A stretch of 64,000 nucleotides of DNA, taken from assembly GCF_024832785.1 (NCBI RefSeq), contig NZ_CP116615.1:3658001-3722000 (forward strand), given 5' to 3'. Below the pieces are notes generated by a model, which saw only the letters and a program-made list of their open reading frames with translations, did not search any database and was not told the origin of the DNA. Source of the DNA: Fontisphaera persica. GTDB lineage: Bacteria; Verrucomicrobiota; Verrucomicrobiia; Limisphaerales; Fontisphaeraceae. Positions 43,656 to 53,595 of this stretch are shown here, piece by piece; the first letter of the stretch is position 1, and each line of letters opens with the position of its first letter. A program made the position numbers and the translations under genes.

Positions 43656-46211
43656 GTTTCCAAGCCGTCCGCCTCCGGCAACCCACTCAAGCGCCGTCAA
43701 TTCCTCGCGCTCACCGCCGCCTCGGCCGCCGTAAGCGCCACTGGAGCCCTGACACCGCTGGCCGAGGCCGCGCCTGCCACCAAAACCCCCGCCAGCACCA
43801 GCGGGGGCTGGCGTTTCAATGCCGTCTATACTGGCGAGCACCTCAGCCGCATCGCCTTCCCCATGGGCGGCATGGGCGCAGGCATGATTTGCCTCGAGGG
43901 CCTGGGCGCGTTTTCGCATGTCTCACTGCGCCATCGTCCGGAGGTTTTTCATCAGCCCTGCCTCTTTGCCGCCGTCTCCGTCAAAGGCCAGCCGGGCACG
44001 GCCAAAGTGCTGGAAGGACCGGTGCAGCCCTGGAAAATTTTTGGCGCGGGCAACACCGGCAACGGCGCGCCGGGCGCCACCTACGGCCTGCCGCGCTTTC
44101 GCGCCGCCGCCTTTGCCGTGCGCTTCCCCTTCGCCACCGTCACCTTGAACGACCCCAACATGCCCCTGCGCGTGGAGTTGACCGGCTGGAGTCCCTTCAT
44201 CCCCGGCGATGCCGACAGCTCCAGCCTGCCCGTGGCGGGGCTGGAATATCGTTTCACCAACCCCACCAAAAAACCGCTGGAGGCCGTATTTTCGTTCAAC
44301 GCAAAAAACTTCATGGTCGTGGGCAGCAATGCGCAGGCCATTAAACCCATTCGCGGCGGCTTTATGTTGTGGGGCGGCGCGCCCGCCGACCGGCCCTGGG
44401 AGGAAGGCGCGTTCTGCGCCGTGGTGGATGAGCCTGACGTCAAAGTCAACCATGCCTGGTTCCGCGGCGGCTGGTGGGACCCCCTCACCATGGCCTGGAA
44501 AGACATTGCCGCCGCGGCCGCCTATGACCGCCCGCCTGTCACCGAGGGCGGCCCCAGCCCCGGCGCCACCCTCTTCGTGCCCTTCACCGTCGCCCCGGGC
44601 GCCTCGCGCACCATCATCGTCAAGCTGGCCTGGTACGTGGGCCACACCAACCAGCGCATTGGCCGCGACCCCGCCAACACGCCCGCGCCCAAGGAATACT
44701 ACCGGCCCTGGTACGCCGGCCGCTTCAAAGGCGTCGAGGAAGTCGCCGAGTTCTGGCGCACCCGCTATGACGAATTGCGCCGCGGCTCCGCGGCGTTTGC
44801 CGAATGCTTTTACAGCAGCACCCTGCCGCCGGAAGTCCTCGAAGCCGTGGCGGCCAATTTGACCATCCTCAAATCCCCTACCGTCCTCCGCCAGGCCGAC
44901 GGCCGGCTCTGGGGCTGGGAAGGTTGCTCCGACGGCAGCGGCTGCTGCCACGGCACCTGCACCCACGTCTGGAATTACGCGCAGGCCATTCCCCACCTCT
45001 TCCCGGACCTTGAGCGCACCCTGCGCGACACTGAGTTCAACTTCTCGCAGGACAAACGCGGGCACCAAACCTTCCGCAGCGCCCTGCCCATCCGCCCCAT
45101 TGAACCCGACTTCCACGCCGCCGCCGACGGCCAGTTGGGCGGCATCATGAAGGTGTTTCGCGAGTGGCGGTTGAGCGGCGACACCGAATGGCTGCGCCGC
45201 CTCTGGCCCAAGGTGCGCCAAAGCCTGGATTACTGCATCGCCACCTGGGACCCCGGCGAAAAAGGCGTGCTCGAGGAGCCGCACCACAACACCTACGACA
45301 TCGAGTTCTGGGGCCCCAATGGCATGTGCACCAGTTTCTACCTCGGCGCCCTCAAAGCCGCCGTCCTCATGGGCCAGGCCCTGGGCGACAATGTCGCGCG
45401 CTACGCCCAGCTCCTGGAAAAAGGCATCTACAAAACCGAGTCGGAACTCTTTGACGGCGAGTATTTCATCCAGAAAATCGAATGGAAAAACTTGCGCGCC
45501 GGCAACCCCGTCGAAAACAAAAGCATGGTGGGCAGTTACTCGCCCGAAGCCCTGCAACTGCTGGAAAAGGAAGGTCCCAAATACCAATACGGCAAGGGCT
45601 GCCTCTCCGACGGCGTGCTCGGCGACTGGCTGGCGCAGGTCTGCGGCGTGGGTCCCGTGCTCGACACCCAAAAAGTCACCAGCCACCTGCGGGCGGTCCA
45701 TCGCTACAATCTCAAGCATGACCTGACCGATTACCCGAATCCCCAGCGCCCCAGTTACGCCTGCGGCGCCGAAGGCGGCCTCCTGTTGTGCACCTGGCCC
45801 AAGGGCGGCGAACTCTCGCTGCCGTTTGTCTATAGCAACGAGGTCTGGACCGGCATCGAATACCAAGTAGCCTCCCACCTCATGCTCATGGGGCGCGTGG
45901 AAGAAGGGCTGGAGATTGTGCGCGTCTGCCGCCGCCGCTATGACGGGCGCATTCGCAATCCCTTCAACGAATACGAATGCGGCCACTGGTACGCCCGGGC
46001 CATGTCCTCCTATGCCCTCCTGCAAGGCCTCACCGGCGCGCGTTATGACGCCGTGACCAAAACCCTGCACCTCGCCCCCAAAATCAAAGGCGACTGGCGC
46101 GCCTTTTTCAGCGCCCATGGCAGCTTTGGCACGGTGGGCATGAAGCGCGGCAAACCTTTCTACGAGCCGGTGCGCGGGCAGTTGGACATCCAACGCTTCG
46201 AGGTCCACTAA
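43641..46211 (+). CDS. Tat-exported GH116-family beta-glycosidase
   Basis: The 856-residue protein has a twin-arginine signal ([18 protein letters not shown]). The N-terminal GH116 beta domain shows [30 protein letters not shown] and [12 protein letters not shown]. The (alpha/alpha)6 catalytic domain starts near residue 400 with [54 protein letters not shown] and [16 protein letters not shown]. By comparison with family members, the GWEG glutamate and the YDIEF aspartate are candidate catalytic residues. GH116 includes beta-glucosidases, beta-xylosidases and glucosylceramidases; the substrate is open. It belongs to the secreted glycan-degrading set of this region. Confidence 0.88.
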   Translation: MKTRIVSKPSASGNPLKRRQFLALTAASAAVSATGALTPLAEAAPATKTPASTSGGWRFNAVYTGEHLSRIAFPMGGMGAGMICLEGLGAFSHVSLRHRPEVFHQPCLFAAVSVKGQPGTAKVLEGPVQPWKIFGAGNTGNGAPGATYGLPRFRAAAFAVRFPFATVTLNDPNMPLRVELTGWSPFIPGDADSSSLPVAGLEYRFTNPTKKPLEAVFSFNAKNFMVVGSNAQAIKPIRGGFMLWGGAPADRPWEEGAFCAVVDEPDVKVNHAWFRGGWWDPLTMAWKDIAAAAAYDRPPVTEGGPSPGATLFVPFTVAPGASRTIIVKLAWYVGHTNQRIGRDPANTPAPKEYYRPWYAGRFKGVEEVAEFWRTRYDELRRGSAAFAECFYSSTLPPEVLEAVAANLTILKSPTVLRQADGRLWGWEGCSDGSGCCHGTCTHVWNYAQAIPHLFPDLERTLRDTEFNFSQDKRGHQTFRSALPIRPIEPDFHAAADGQLGGIMKVFREWRLSGDTEWLRRLWPKVRQSLDYCIATWDPGEKGVLEEPHHNTYDIEFWGPNGMCTSFYLGALKAAVLMGQALGDNVARYAQLLEKGIYKTESELFDGEYFIQKIEWKNLRAGNPVENKSMVGSYSPEALQLLEKEGPKYQYGKGCLSDGVLGDWLAQVCGVGPVLDTQKVTSHLRAVHRYNLKHDLTDYPNPQRPSYACGAEGGLLLCTWPKGGELSLPFVYSNEVWTGIEYQVASHLMLMGRVEEGLEIVRVCRRRYDGRIRNPFNEYECGHWYARAMSSYALLQGLTGARYDAVTKTLHLAPKIKGDWRAFFSAHGSFGTVGMKRGKPFYEPVRGQLDIQRFEVH

Positions 46212-46339
46212 TCACGCCAGCCACCCCAAAAGGCCGCCGGCCACGGTTTTCTGTAACCTGCCGCCGCGGCCGCGCGTCTTCACGGTTGCCACGATGCCGC
46301 CGCCAGCCGGCGGCATCGGCGGTTGAATTAACCATAAAC

Positions 46340-47713
46340 ATGACCATGATGCGACGTTATACCACACTCTTGAGCGTCCTGAGCCTGGCCCTGTCATCCG
46401 TCACCCTCCTGGCCGAGGATTGGCCCCAATGGCAGGGTCCGCTCCGCAACAAGATTTCCAAGGAAACCGGCCTCCTCAAAGAGTGGCCCAAGGAAGGTCC
46501 GCCGCTCGCCTGGAAGGCCACCAACCTGGGCGGTGGCGACAGCGCCCCCGCCGTGGCCGCCGGCCGCATCTACGGCATGGCCAACCGCGGCGAAGACGAA
46601 GTTGTGTGGGCCTTGTCGGAAAGTGACGGCAAAGAAATCTGGGTGGCCAAGCTCGGCCCAGCCTACAACCAGCGCATGACCCAAAGCCGCGAAGGCCCCG
46701 CCTGCACCCCCACCGTGGACGGCGACCGCCTTTACGTCGTCGGCCTCGCCGGCGAGGTCGCCTGCCTGCAAACCCGCGACGGCAAAATCCTCTGGCAACG
46801 CAACCTCACCCGCGATTTTGGCGGCCGCATCCCCCCTTGGAGCTACCGCGAATCCCCGCTGGTGGACGGCAACAAGGTCATCGTCACCCCCGGCGCCCAA
46901 GACGCCATGCTGGTGGCCCTCAATAAATTGACCGGGGAAACCCTCTGGAAAACCACCATGCCCACCAACGCCACGCCCCCGCCTGCCGAAGGCGCCGCCC
47001 CCGGCGGCGGTGGTGGCCGTGGCGGCGGCCGCGGCGGATTCGGCGGCATGGGCGGCGGCGGCGCCGCCTATTCCTCTGCCATCGCCATTGACGTGGAGGG
47101 CCAGCGCCAATATGTCCAGTTCACCGCGCGCGGCGTCATCGGCGTCGCCGCCAATGACGGCCGCTTCCTCTGGCGCTACGACAAACCCGCCAACGGCATG
47201 GGCATCAACTGCTCCACCCCCATTTACCAGGACGGCCTGATTTTCGCCGCCTCGGCCTACGGCGCGGGCGGTGGCGCTGTGAAACTCGCCAAAGACGCCA
47301 GCGGCAACTGGACCGCCGAAGAAGTTTATTTCACCCGCCGGATGCAAAATCACCACGGCGGCATGGTGGTGCTCGACGGCTGCCTCTACGGCGCCAACGG
47401 CGGCAACGAAGGCGGTTACCTGGCCTGCATTAATTTCAAAAACGGCGAAGTCCTCTGGGACGCCCGCGACCTGCCCGAGCGCCCCGCTCCCAAAGGCTCG
47501 GTGGCTTACGCCGACGGCCGCATCTACTACCGCACCGAGCGCGGCACCATCCTGCTCATCGAGCCGAATGCCAAGGAATACCGCGAGCGCGGCCGCTTTG
47601 AGCAGCCCGACCGCACCCGCCTGCCCGCCTGGGCCCACCCCGTCATCGCCAACGGCAAACTCTACATCCGCGACCAGGACACCCTCTACTGCTACGACAT
47701 CAAAGCAAAGTAA
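46340..47713 (+). CDS. Secreted PQQ-type beta-propeller with Gly-rich insert
   Basis: The ATG at 46340 gives a signal peptide ([22 protein letters not shown]). The 457-residue protein has repeated blades of the PQQ/WD-like quinoprotein type, each with a GKILWQ-like or GETLWKT-like tryptophan motif ([48 protein letters not shown]). Around residues 230-255 a run made almost only of Gly and Arg ([19 protein letters not shown]) sits between two blades. Such proteins are common in Planctomycetes and Verrucomicrobia and usually lack PQQ-dehydrogenase catalytic residues. Function is unknown; it follows the GH116 gene by 128 bp. Confidence 0.85.
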   Translation: MTMMRRYTTLLSVLSLALSSVTLLAEDWPQWQGPLRNKISKETGLLKEWPKEGPPLAWKATNLGGGDSAPAVAAGRIYGMANRGEDEVVWALSESDGKEIWVAKLGPAYNQRMTQSREGPACTPTVDGDRLYVVGLAGEVACLQTRDGKILWQRNLTRDFGGRIPPWSYRESPLVDGNKVIVTPGAQDAMLVALNKLTGETLWKTTMPTNATPPPAEGAAPGGGGGRGGGRGGFGGMGGGGAAYSSAIAIDVEGQRQYVQFTARGVIGVAANDGRFLWRYDKPANGMGINCSTPIYQDGLIFAASAYGAGGGAVKLAKDASGNWTAEEVYFTRRMQNHHGGMVVLDGCLYGANGGNEGGYLACINFKNGEVLWDARDLPERPAPKGSVAYADGRIYYRTERGTILLIEPNAKEYRERGRFEQPDRTRLPAWAHPVIANGKLYIRDQDTLYCYDIKAK

Positions 47714-47752
47714 GCCTGCGCTGAACCCGGCAGCAGGAGTGCGCGGTGCCAG

Positions 47753-47778
47753 GCAGCCTGCCGTGGATGGCAGGCTGC
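47753..47778. terminator. Hairpin between convergent genes, likely bidirectional terminator
   Basis: GCAGCCTGCC and GGCAGGCTGC form a perfect 10-bp stem around a GTGGAT loop. It lies between the beta-propeller gene on the plus strand and the secreted unknown gene on the minus strand. No T run follows, so efficiency as an intrinsic terminator is uncertain. Confidence 0.6.
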
Positions 47779-47797
47779 TCCGCCCTCGAAACAGGCG

Positions 47798-49441
47798 TTA
47801 TTCTTTTTCCTGCCGCGTGACGATGGGGACGTAACCCACCTCAAGGCCCTTGGGCGGGGTGACCAACAAGGCCGGGTCAAGCGCGGCCAGCCGGCCCACT
47901 CCGGGCGGCGGCAGATACTCGCGGTCTTTGGTCCACGCGCGATGCAGTTTTTCCACGCGCTGCTGGACCACCTCCCGCTCGGCGGCGGTCAAATCCGCGT
48001 TCAACATCGCGGGCTGGTCGGCAAAGCGATACCAGTAATACGTCACCACGCTGCCATCCCCCAGCCGCGCCTTGAACGGCCCAGCCACCGGCCCGGGCTT
48101 TTTCCAGCAGCTCTGCGGCTCCTCAGGGGTCACATAAGGTTCAGGCCGCCGCCCAGCAGGCCGCTCAAAGCGTACCTGAGCCAGACCGGTTTCCGCCGGC
48201 ACTTCCTTGGCCGCCACCGGGACCCATTCCGCCTTGTTGTTGGCGTTGGTCACCAGACGATAGTATTCCGGCAGCATGACCAGCGGGCCGGCAGGAGTGT
48301 CCACCGGTGTCACCCAATCGCGGTTCCAACGATACCCAAAGGTGTGCGCGTCCGTGGCCTGCGGATGGGCGAATCTCCCCCAGGCCACCGGCCGGCGCTC
48401 CTCTTTGGTGGCGGTGTCGGAGTAAATGCTCCACGTGGCCCCACCGCGCCCGGGGAACACGTGAACCACGGCGCCTTCCTCGCGAATCCGGCCGCTGGCC
48501 ACCGGCCCGCCCTCGAACCAGGCCTGCACGGCATCCCACAAGGCGGCGCGGTTGTAGGACATGATGCGATGCACCACCACGGAGTCCCCGCCGGCCGCGC
48601 GCGGAAAGCGCGTGGGCGCGATGCGGGCGTACGTGTGGCCCTGGGCATCAGTGGCCTGTGCGCTGGGCACGTGCTGCGTCTCCATTTGCAGGGCGCGGTT
48701 GGGATTCGAGGGCCGGCTGTCCAGGAGCAGGCCCGCCATCCGGGAATCCTCCACCGCCGCGCGCGACCAGAAAAACGGCGTGAAAAAGGCCACCGGCCCT
48801 TTGAAATTGGCGGTGTTGAGAAACAGAGTCCAACATTGGTTGCCGGTGGGGATGGGTTTGCCCGCAGTGGTGGACTTCGGATTGGTCAAGGGTAGCGGCA
48901 GGTAACCGTAGCCAAAAAGCTCGCCGCACGTGCCTTGCTTCAAATTCAAACCGTCCGGCGGCCACAACACCCACGGACTGAGCTGCGCCACGCCATATTT
49001 GCCCAGGGGTTTGTCCCAGTCCCTTCCCTTGCCGGCGCCGGGCCCGTTGGCCCACTCGCTGAAATTCGGCGCCACGCCGCCCATGATGAACTTGGGCGTT
49101 TCGGTGGCAAAGCGCGTATCGCGCCACCAGCCCAACCCGCCCTCGATGTCCGAGTAAAGTTTGAACGGCGGGGGCGTCTCGTGCTGCGCGAACATCCACG
49201 TGCCAAACAGGCCGGTTTGAAAACGCGACCCCGGATACGTCTCCAGCAACGGCCACGCCGCCACGTACATGGAAAAACCGGCGTTGAAAGTCTCGGGCAC
49301 CTTCTCGTTGGGCACGAGCAGGTAGCCCGCCATTTCGCCCCGTTGCACGCGGTTGGAGACACCAGCGGCAGGCCGCGCCGGACAAGAAAAAACGACCACC
49401 AGCCCCAAAGCAAGCCACACACACGACGAGGGTTTTAACAT
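47798..49441 (-). CDS. Secreted protein of unknown function
   Basis: I do not recognise the family. The 547-residue protein has a signal peptide (MLKPSSCVWLALGLVVVFSC). The mature part is rich in aromatic residues and Gly/Pro: GFSMYVAAWPLLETYPGSRF, WMFAQHETPPPFKLYSDIEG, GGLGWWRDTRFATETPKF and SRMAGLLLDSRPSNPNRALQ. The Tyr/Trp-rich pattern suggests an all-beta, possibly carbohydrate-interacting, surface protein. No catalytic signature is evident. It lies next to glycan-related genes and, at its upstream end, to an IS remnant. The stop is convergent with the beta-propeller gene. Confidence 0.75.
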   Translation of the reverse strand: MLKPSSCVWLALGLVVVFSCPARPAAGVSNRVQRGEMAGYLLVPNEKVPETFNAGFSMYVAAWPLLETYPGSRFQTGLFGTWMFAQHETPPPFKLYSDIEGGLGWWRDTRFATETPKFIMGGVAPNFSEWANGPGAGKGRDWDKPLGKYGVAQLSPWVLWPPDGLNLKQGTCGELFGYGYLPLPLTNPKSTTAGKPIPTGNQCWTLFLNTANFKGPVAFFTPFFWSRAAVEDSRMAGLLLDSRPSNPNRALQMETQHVPSAQATDAQGHTYARIAPTRFPRAAGGDSVVVHRIMSYNRAALWDAVQAWFEGGPVASGRIREEGAVVHVFPGRGGATWSIYSDTATKEERRPVAWGRFAHPQATDAHTFGYRWNRDWVTPVDTPAGPLVMLPEYYRLVTNANNKAEWVPVAAKEVPAETGLAQVRFERPAGRRPEPYVTPEEPQSCWKKPGPVAGPFKARLGDGSVVTYYWYRFADQPAMLNADLTAAEREVVQQRVEKLHRAWTKDREYLPPPGVGRLAALDPALLVTPPKGLEVGYVPIVTRQEKE

Positions 49442-49484
49442 GCGAGCATCCTAGCCGACGTCGGCGGGGCGTCCACGGATTTTT

Positions 49485-49745
49485 TTACCCCGGCGTCTCA
49501 CTCGGCCCGGCTGCCCTGCGGCGGCGGTTGGGCAGGGCGTCGCCTGTGTATTGGGGACGCCAGCCCTTGAGGGTGGGATAGCTGAAGCCGATCTCGGCGG
49601 CGACCTGGGTGCCGGGCTTGCCACTGCGGAGCCAATGCTCCGTGGCCTGCCGCTTGAAGGCGTCGTCGTAGCGTTTGGCTTAGGGGTGGGGTCTGGCCGC
49701 CGCCGGGGCGGTTTCCTGTGTTTCGTCGGGTTTGCCTTTTTTCAT
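49485..49745 (-). pseudogene. IS3-family transposase orfA remnant
   Basis: On the minus strand from ATG 49745, the frame reads MKKGKPDETQETAPAAARPH, then meets an in-frame TAA at 49680-49682. It goes on in the same frame with KRYDDAFKRQATEHWLRSG and KPGTQVAAEIGFSYPTLKGW, a clear IS3/IS911-type OrfA helix-turn-helix. Homology stops after QYTGDA and the frame ends at 49485. The orfB catalytic gene is absent. This is a dead fragment at the left side of the AT-rich restriction-modification island. Confidence 0.85.
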
Positions 49746-50080
49746 GTGAACGGAGTTTCTACCTCACCAGCCCCCGGCTGTCCATCAAACCGGGGCAAGC
49801 CCAGCGACCCCTTTTCGGCCAGTTTTGCACTCTTCTGCCCCGACCACCTGCTTTACTAGACCGCATTCTCCCCCCAAATTTACCACCCACCCTTCGTTAA
49901 TGATTGAGGGTTCCCAGAGCCCTTAGGTTTCCTTCTTGATAAGATTCACGCTGGGTATTATTCTTAGATTTAAGCAAGTCAGAAAACATGGTTGACTTGA
50001 ATAAATGACATTTGTTTGCTTATTTGCAATTGCTAGAAGTTCCGGCAAAAGAAAAACGAGAACAATAATTTAATACAGAA
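49746..50080. other. AT-rich upstream region of the restriction-modification genes
   Basis: Base composition changes sharply near 49.86 kb from GC-rich to AT-rich. The stretch holds no gene. CAAGTC and GACTTG form an inverted repeat about 13 bp apart near 49975-49997 and could be an operator. TTGACT near 49992 is a possible -35 box. About 80 bp separate this from the methyltransferase ATG. Confidence 0.45.
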
Positions 50081-51232
50081 ATGCAAATCCAAGAGGCACT
50101 GAAATTAGGTATTTGGGCGCAAGACACCGCTATAGCGGAGAATCCCGATTACCTTACGCGGCAGCTAATTACGTATATTGGCAACAAGCGGGCCTTGCTT
50201 GGAGAAATTTCTAATGCAGTTGTGCGAATTAAGAGGCGACTAGGTAAGCAAAAACTTGCTTGCTTCGACGTTTTCAGCGGATCTGGTGTCGTTTCGCGCT
50301 ATCTAAAAGCGCATTCGTCTCGCCTTATCTCTAATGACTTGGAAGATTACGCACGCGTAATCGGTCGATGCTTTCTTGCAAATCGAAGCAGTGTGGACAT
50401 GTTCTTGTTAGAAGACATCGTGAAGGATCTTAATGCTAGGGTCTTAGATGCACCATTTCCCAAAGGATTTATTGAAGAGATGTACGCCCCCCGTGATGAG
50501 TTAAATATTACGAAAGAGGACCGTGTGTTCTACACCCAAAACAATGCTCGGCGGTTAGACAACTACCGAAGGCTAATTAATGAGATACCAGAATATTTAC
50601 ATGATTTCCTTTTAGCTCCACTTTTAAGTGAAGCCTCTATACACGCAAACACCGCTGGAGTCTTCAAAGGATTCTACAAAAATCGTATCACTAGGGTAGG
50701 TCAATTTGGGGGAAGTGGTCGAGACGCTCTTCGGCGCATCATGGGTGAGATCATTCTGGAGACTCCGGTCTTGAGTAATTTCGAGTGTGAAGTTGAAGTG
50801 CTGCAAGAAGATGCAAATAAAGCAGTGAGGAGTATTCGTGGGCTTGATTTAGCGTATTTGGACCCTCCATACAACCAGCATCCATATGGCTCCAATTATT
50901 TCATGCTTAATCTGATTGTTCATTACAAAAGACCTGTACATGTCAGCAAAGTATCAGGGATACCGATTAACTGGCGAAGGTCCCGCTACAACGTCAAAGA
51001 AGAGGCGCCAAAGGTTTTTACAGATCTTGTCGAACATTTAGATGCCGCCTTCCTGTTAGTATCATTTAACGATGAAGGGTTTATCAGTCCCACAGAGATG
51101 TTCAAGATTCTTGGGGCTTTTGGAAAAGTCGAGACTATTCATATTAGATACAACGCCTTCCGCGGAAGTCGAAGCTTTGCGAATCGTTCTCTTCATACAA
51201 CAGAGCATTTGTATATAGTAGAAAGGAGATAA
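50081..51232 (+). CDS. D12-class adenine-specific DNA methyltransferase
   Basis: The 383-residue protein carries the motifs of N6-adenine methyltransferases of the D12 (alpha) class in order. These are YIGNKRALL (residues 32-40), the SAM-binding loop FDVFSGSGVVSRY (about 62-74), and the catalytic AYLDPPYNQHPYG (about 258-270). An intervening target-recognition region runs from about 100 to 245. It should methylate the site cut by the endonuclease encoded six bases downstream, protecting host DNA. Codon use is AT-rich, unlike the neighbours, which points to recent transfer. It is longer than Dam (about 280 residues). Target site is not readable from this protein. Confidence 0.93.
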   Translation: MQIQEALKLGIWAQDTAIAENPDYLTRQLITYIGNKRALLGEISNAVVRIKRRLGKQKLACFDVFSGSGVVSRYLKAHSSRLISNDLEDYARVIGRCFLANRSSVDMFLLEDIVKDLNARVLDAPFPKGFIEEMYAPRDELNITKEDRVFYTQNNARRLDNYRRLINEIPEYLHDFLLAPLLSEASIHANTAGVFKGFYKNRITRVGQFGGSGRDALRRIMGEIILETPVLSNFECEVEVLQEDANKAVRSIRGLDLAYLDPPYNQHPYGSNYFMLNLIVHYKRPVHVSKVSGIPINWRRSRYNVKEEAPKVFTDLVEHLDAAFLLVSFNDEGFISPTEMFKILGAFGKVETIHIRYNAFRGSRSFANRSLHTTEHLYIVERR

Positions 51233-51238
51233 CTGCCT

Positions 51239-51955
51239 ATGTCTCGCAAACATCAACTTCGGACAGATCGGGAAACTAAGTCCCCAATTATCAATGTTAC
51301 TTCTAAACAACAAGAAACCGCTCTTTATATAGCACTGAGCAAAGTTGTCAACCAACTAAATACTAAATTTGGCGATAAAATATCGCTGAAACATCAAAGC
51401 CAGTGGTATCTCAAAGATATTGTAACCGAACTTAAATCTAGCTTTCCTAAAGTGGAGTTTCACGACCGTTTCAAAAACAGTTCTATTCGCCCAGACGGCG
51501 GCATCCTCTACCTAGAAGGAAAGCCTGACGATAAATTTATCTATCCAATTCTTATCGCTGAAGTAAAGAACCAAGGCACCAACGACCAGCGGCTGAAAGA
51601 AGGAAAGCCCGAACAAGCAAAAGGAAATGCGATCGAACGTTTGGGGAAGAACCTTATTGGCTTGCGTACGGCGCTATTGCGAGAGTGCATCTTCCCTTTC
51701 GTATGTTTCGGATATGGTTGTGATTTTGCACAAGGTTCGTCAATTTTAGACCGCGTTAGAACAATGGCCATGTTCGGGGTGCTTAATCAGACCAGGTTAT
51801 ACGATGAGGAAAATGGTAAGTTTAAGAGGGGAAGCTTCTATTTTAGAGAAGAAGAGTGGCAAGTTGACGAAATGGCTAAAATTATGTATAAGATTGCCGA
51901 GTGTTCAGTGTACTACTACTTCTCCAAGTATTCGGAATCACATTTTATAAAATAG
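51239..51955 (+). CDS. EcoRI-family type II restriction endonuclease
   Basis: The 238-residue protein shows an EcoRI-like core. SSIRPDGGILYL holds the PD..(D/E)xK aspartate (Asp86), and PILIAEVKNQG supplies Glu108 and Lys110. The match to EcoRI segments NSSIKPDGGI and VAEAKHQG is direct from recall of that sequence. GNAIER (residues 129-134) followed by KN matches the GNAxER motif that in EcoRI and MunI contacts the inner AATT bases. I infer a recognition site with an AATT centre. It is AT-rich, lies six bases after the methyltransferase gene and is shorter than EcoRI (277 residues). Confidence 0.92.
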   Translation: MSRKHQLRTDRETKSPIINVTSKQQETALYIALSKVVNQLNTKFGDKISLKHQSQWYLKDIVTELKSSFPKVEFHDRFKNSSIRPDGGILYLEGKPDDKFIYPILIAEVKNQGTNDQRLKEGKPEQAKGNAIERLGKNLIGLRTALLRECIFPFVCFGYGCDFAQGSSILDRVRTMAMFGVLNQTRLYDEENGKFKRGSFYFREEEWQVDEMAKIMYKIAECSVYYYFSKYSESHFIK

Positions 51956-52190
51956 TCAATAGTGCGGCTGTCCACGCTTGACGGTATAACTTTCGTCCTG
52001 GCCGCCCGCCGTCCCAAGTTACTTCGCAGGCGGCCGCCGCGCCGCCTGCACCACCGTGGTGTCCACTAGGCCGCAGGTGCTCAAATGCAATCCTCGCTCT
52101 TCCGATGGTTGGTTAAAGAGTTACAACAACTTTTCGTGCAGGCGCACCGCCTGCAGTTTCCGGCGGCGTCCTAGTCGCCGTAGCATCCAT
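51956..52190 (-). pseudogene. IS5-type transposase remnant
   Basis: Minus-strand translation gives LHEKLL, a TAA stop at 52121-52123, then LFNQPSEERGLHLSTC and GLVDTTVVQAARRPPAK. A second TAA at 52019-52021 follows, then a short tail QDESYTVKRGQPHY. GLVDxxVVxAxRRPP and YTVKRGxPHYGYK are hallmark segments of IS5-family DDE transposases. Both stops are in the same frame and the fragment is cut at the endonuclease stop (51955), so the element is dead and truncated. Confidence 0.8.
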
Positions 52191-52216
52191 CCTGATGCGC
52201 TGCTTGAGCCCACGGG

Positions 52217-53482
52217 TCACTCACCGCTACTGCCCTGCGGCGGCGGTTGGGCGGGGGCCGCGCTCCGCATTTGCAGGAGGGACTCCGCAAACGCCCGGCC
52301 CATCAGGGCAAAGGTCTTGGCGCAGCCGAGGTAGTGATAGCCAGCATTGGAAGCGCCGCGTTTCCACAGCGCCGCCTCGGCGGGGCTGATGAGCTCGGAC
52401 TCGTATTTCTTCATGAACTCCCGCTTCTGCTCCTCGGTCATGCTGCCGTCCGCATTGGCGTAGTCCTTGTGTTTCGAGTCCAGGAAATAACGCATCTGCC
52501 GCACCTTCTCGTGCTTCTTGTCAATCGCCCCCAGCTCCTCGCTCCAAAAGGGCGCCGTTTCCACCGCCACCACATTGCCCTGAAACTCCGGCAGCCGCGC
52601 CGGCGCCGCCATGGCCAGGCGAAATTCCCGCATGGTCGCGCTGGCCTGCTTGCCGTCCACCCCCATCACACCAATCACAAACGGCAGCTTGGGCGCGCCG
52701 AGGTCTTTGCGCACATCGCGAATGAAATGCGCCAGCACCTCGCTGTAAGCCGCGTAACCGCCGGGCTTGTTGCGCTCGGGATAAACGTCCCCGTCCACCA
52801 TGTCATTCCAGCCCTGCAGCCACACAAAACCGGCCAGCTCGTAACCTTGCGCCGCATCGTAGTCCGGCACCACGCGCCCGGGGTTGGCGAGCACCTTTTT
52901 GACATGCTCCATCATCAGCCGGTAATACACGCCGGTCTCGGACGCCTTTTTCGCTTTCTCCGCGGCAAGGTCCCGGCCGCGCCGGGCCAGATTGGCAAGC
53001 TGCGTCTCATTGAATACATACGGCCCCGCGCTGGGCGGGCGAAAATCGGTATGCAAACTCTTGCCGCCCCAGGCGGTCTTGATGAGCAGCACCGGCTGGT
53101 CCAGCGCCGCGTCCAGCGTCAACCCAAAGGTGAATTCCGGCCCAATTTTGCGGCCGGGTTTGCCGGTGTTACGGCCGTCCAGCGAGCCAAAGCCGGCCGT
53201 CAGCCTGCCGGTCAGCTCAAAGTTCTGGCCGCCTCCGCCGGTGAGATAAGAAATCCAAACGCGCTCGCAGACGCGCGGCGTGCCGTCGGCGTTCCGCATT
53301 TGCCTCAACAACGGCGCCGTGGCCGGGTCATCGCCGATATAATCAAACGTCTCTATGCGGGCGTGTCCCTCCATGTTCGACTGGCCCGCGAGAATGAAGA
53401 CCAGCAGCGGTTTCTTTGCCGCCGCCAGCGCCGGCCCACTCCAGAGCGCGGCCAGGAGCACCAAACAGGTTATGGGTTTCAT
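52217..53482 (-). CDS. Secreted SGNH carbohydrate esterase (sialate O-acetylesterase-like)
   Basis: The 421-residue protein, started at ATG 53482 (a TTG lies six bases upstream), has a signal peptide (MKPITCLVLLAALWSGPALA). It belongs to the SGNH esterase group near sialate O-acetylesterase: FILAGQSNMEGHARIE holds the catalytic serine (Ser35), LIKTAWGGKSLHTDF and WLQGWNDMVDGDVYPE supply the other blocks, and NAGYHYLGCAKTFALMG supplies the histidine. It probably removes acetyl groups from glycans outside the cell. Its last codons fall in a roughly 35-bp segment also found at 49499-49533. Confidence 0.86.
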   Translation of the reverse strand: MKPITCLVLLAALWSGPALAAAKKPLLVFILAGQSNMEGHARIETFDYIGDDPATAPLLRQMRNADGTPRVCERVWISYLTGGGGQNFELTGRLTAGFGSLDGRNTGKPGRKIGPEFTFGLTLDAALDQPVLLIKTAWGGKSLHTDFRPPSAGPYVFNETQLANLARRGRDLAAEKAKKASETGVYYRLMMEHVKKVLANPGRVVPDYDAAQGYELAGFVWLQGWNDMVDGDVYPERNKPGGYAAYSEVLAHFIRDVRKDLGAPKLPFVIGVMGVDGKQASATMREFRLAMAAPARLPEFQGNVVAVETAPFWSEELGAIDKKHEKVRQMRYFLDSKHKDYANADGSMTEEQKREFMKKYESELISPAEAALWKRGASNAGYHYLGCAKTFALMGRAFAESLLQMRSAAPAQPPPQGSSGE

Positions 53483-53595
53483 GGTCAAGTTTCAGCCAGC
53501 CAACCGCCACGGGCCATAAGCGGGCGCGTCCTAAAGCTGGAAAACCAGGGGTTGATTCATTCGGCAAGGCGCCGTTTTTCCCTGCCGTTTCCCAC

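Noticed and set aside
43923-46208. Minus-strand open frame of 761 codons
   Set aside because: It is antisense to the GH116 gene and has no family features.
49485-52190. Complete transposon carrying the restriction-modification genes
   Set aside because: Both transposase fragments are truncated, contain in-frame stops and belong to different families, and no terminal inverted repeats pair across the island.
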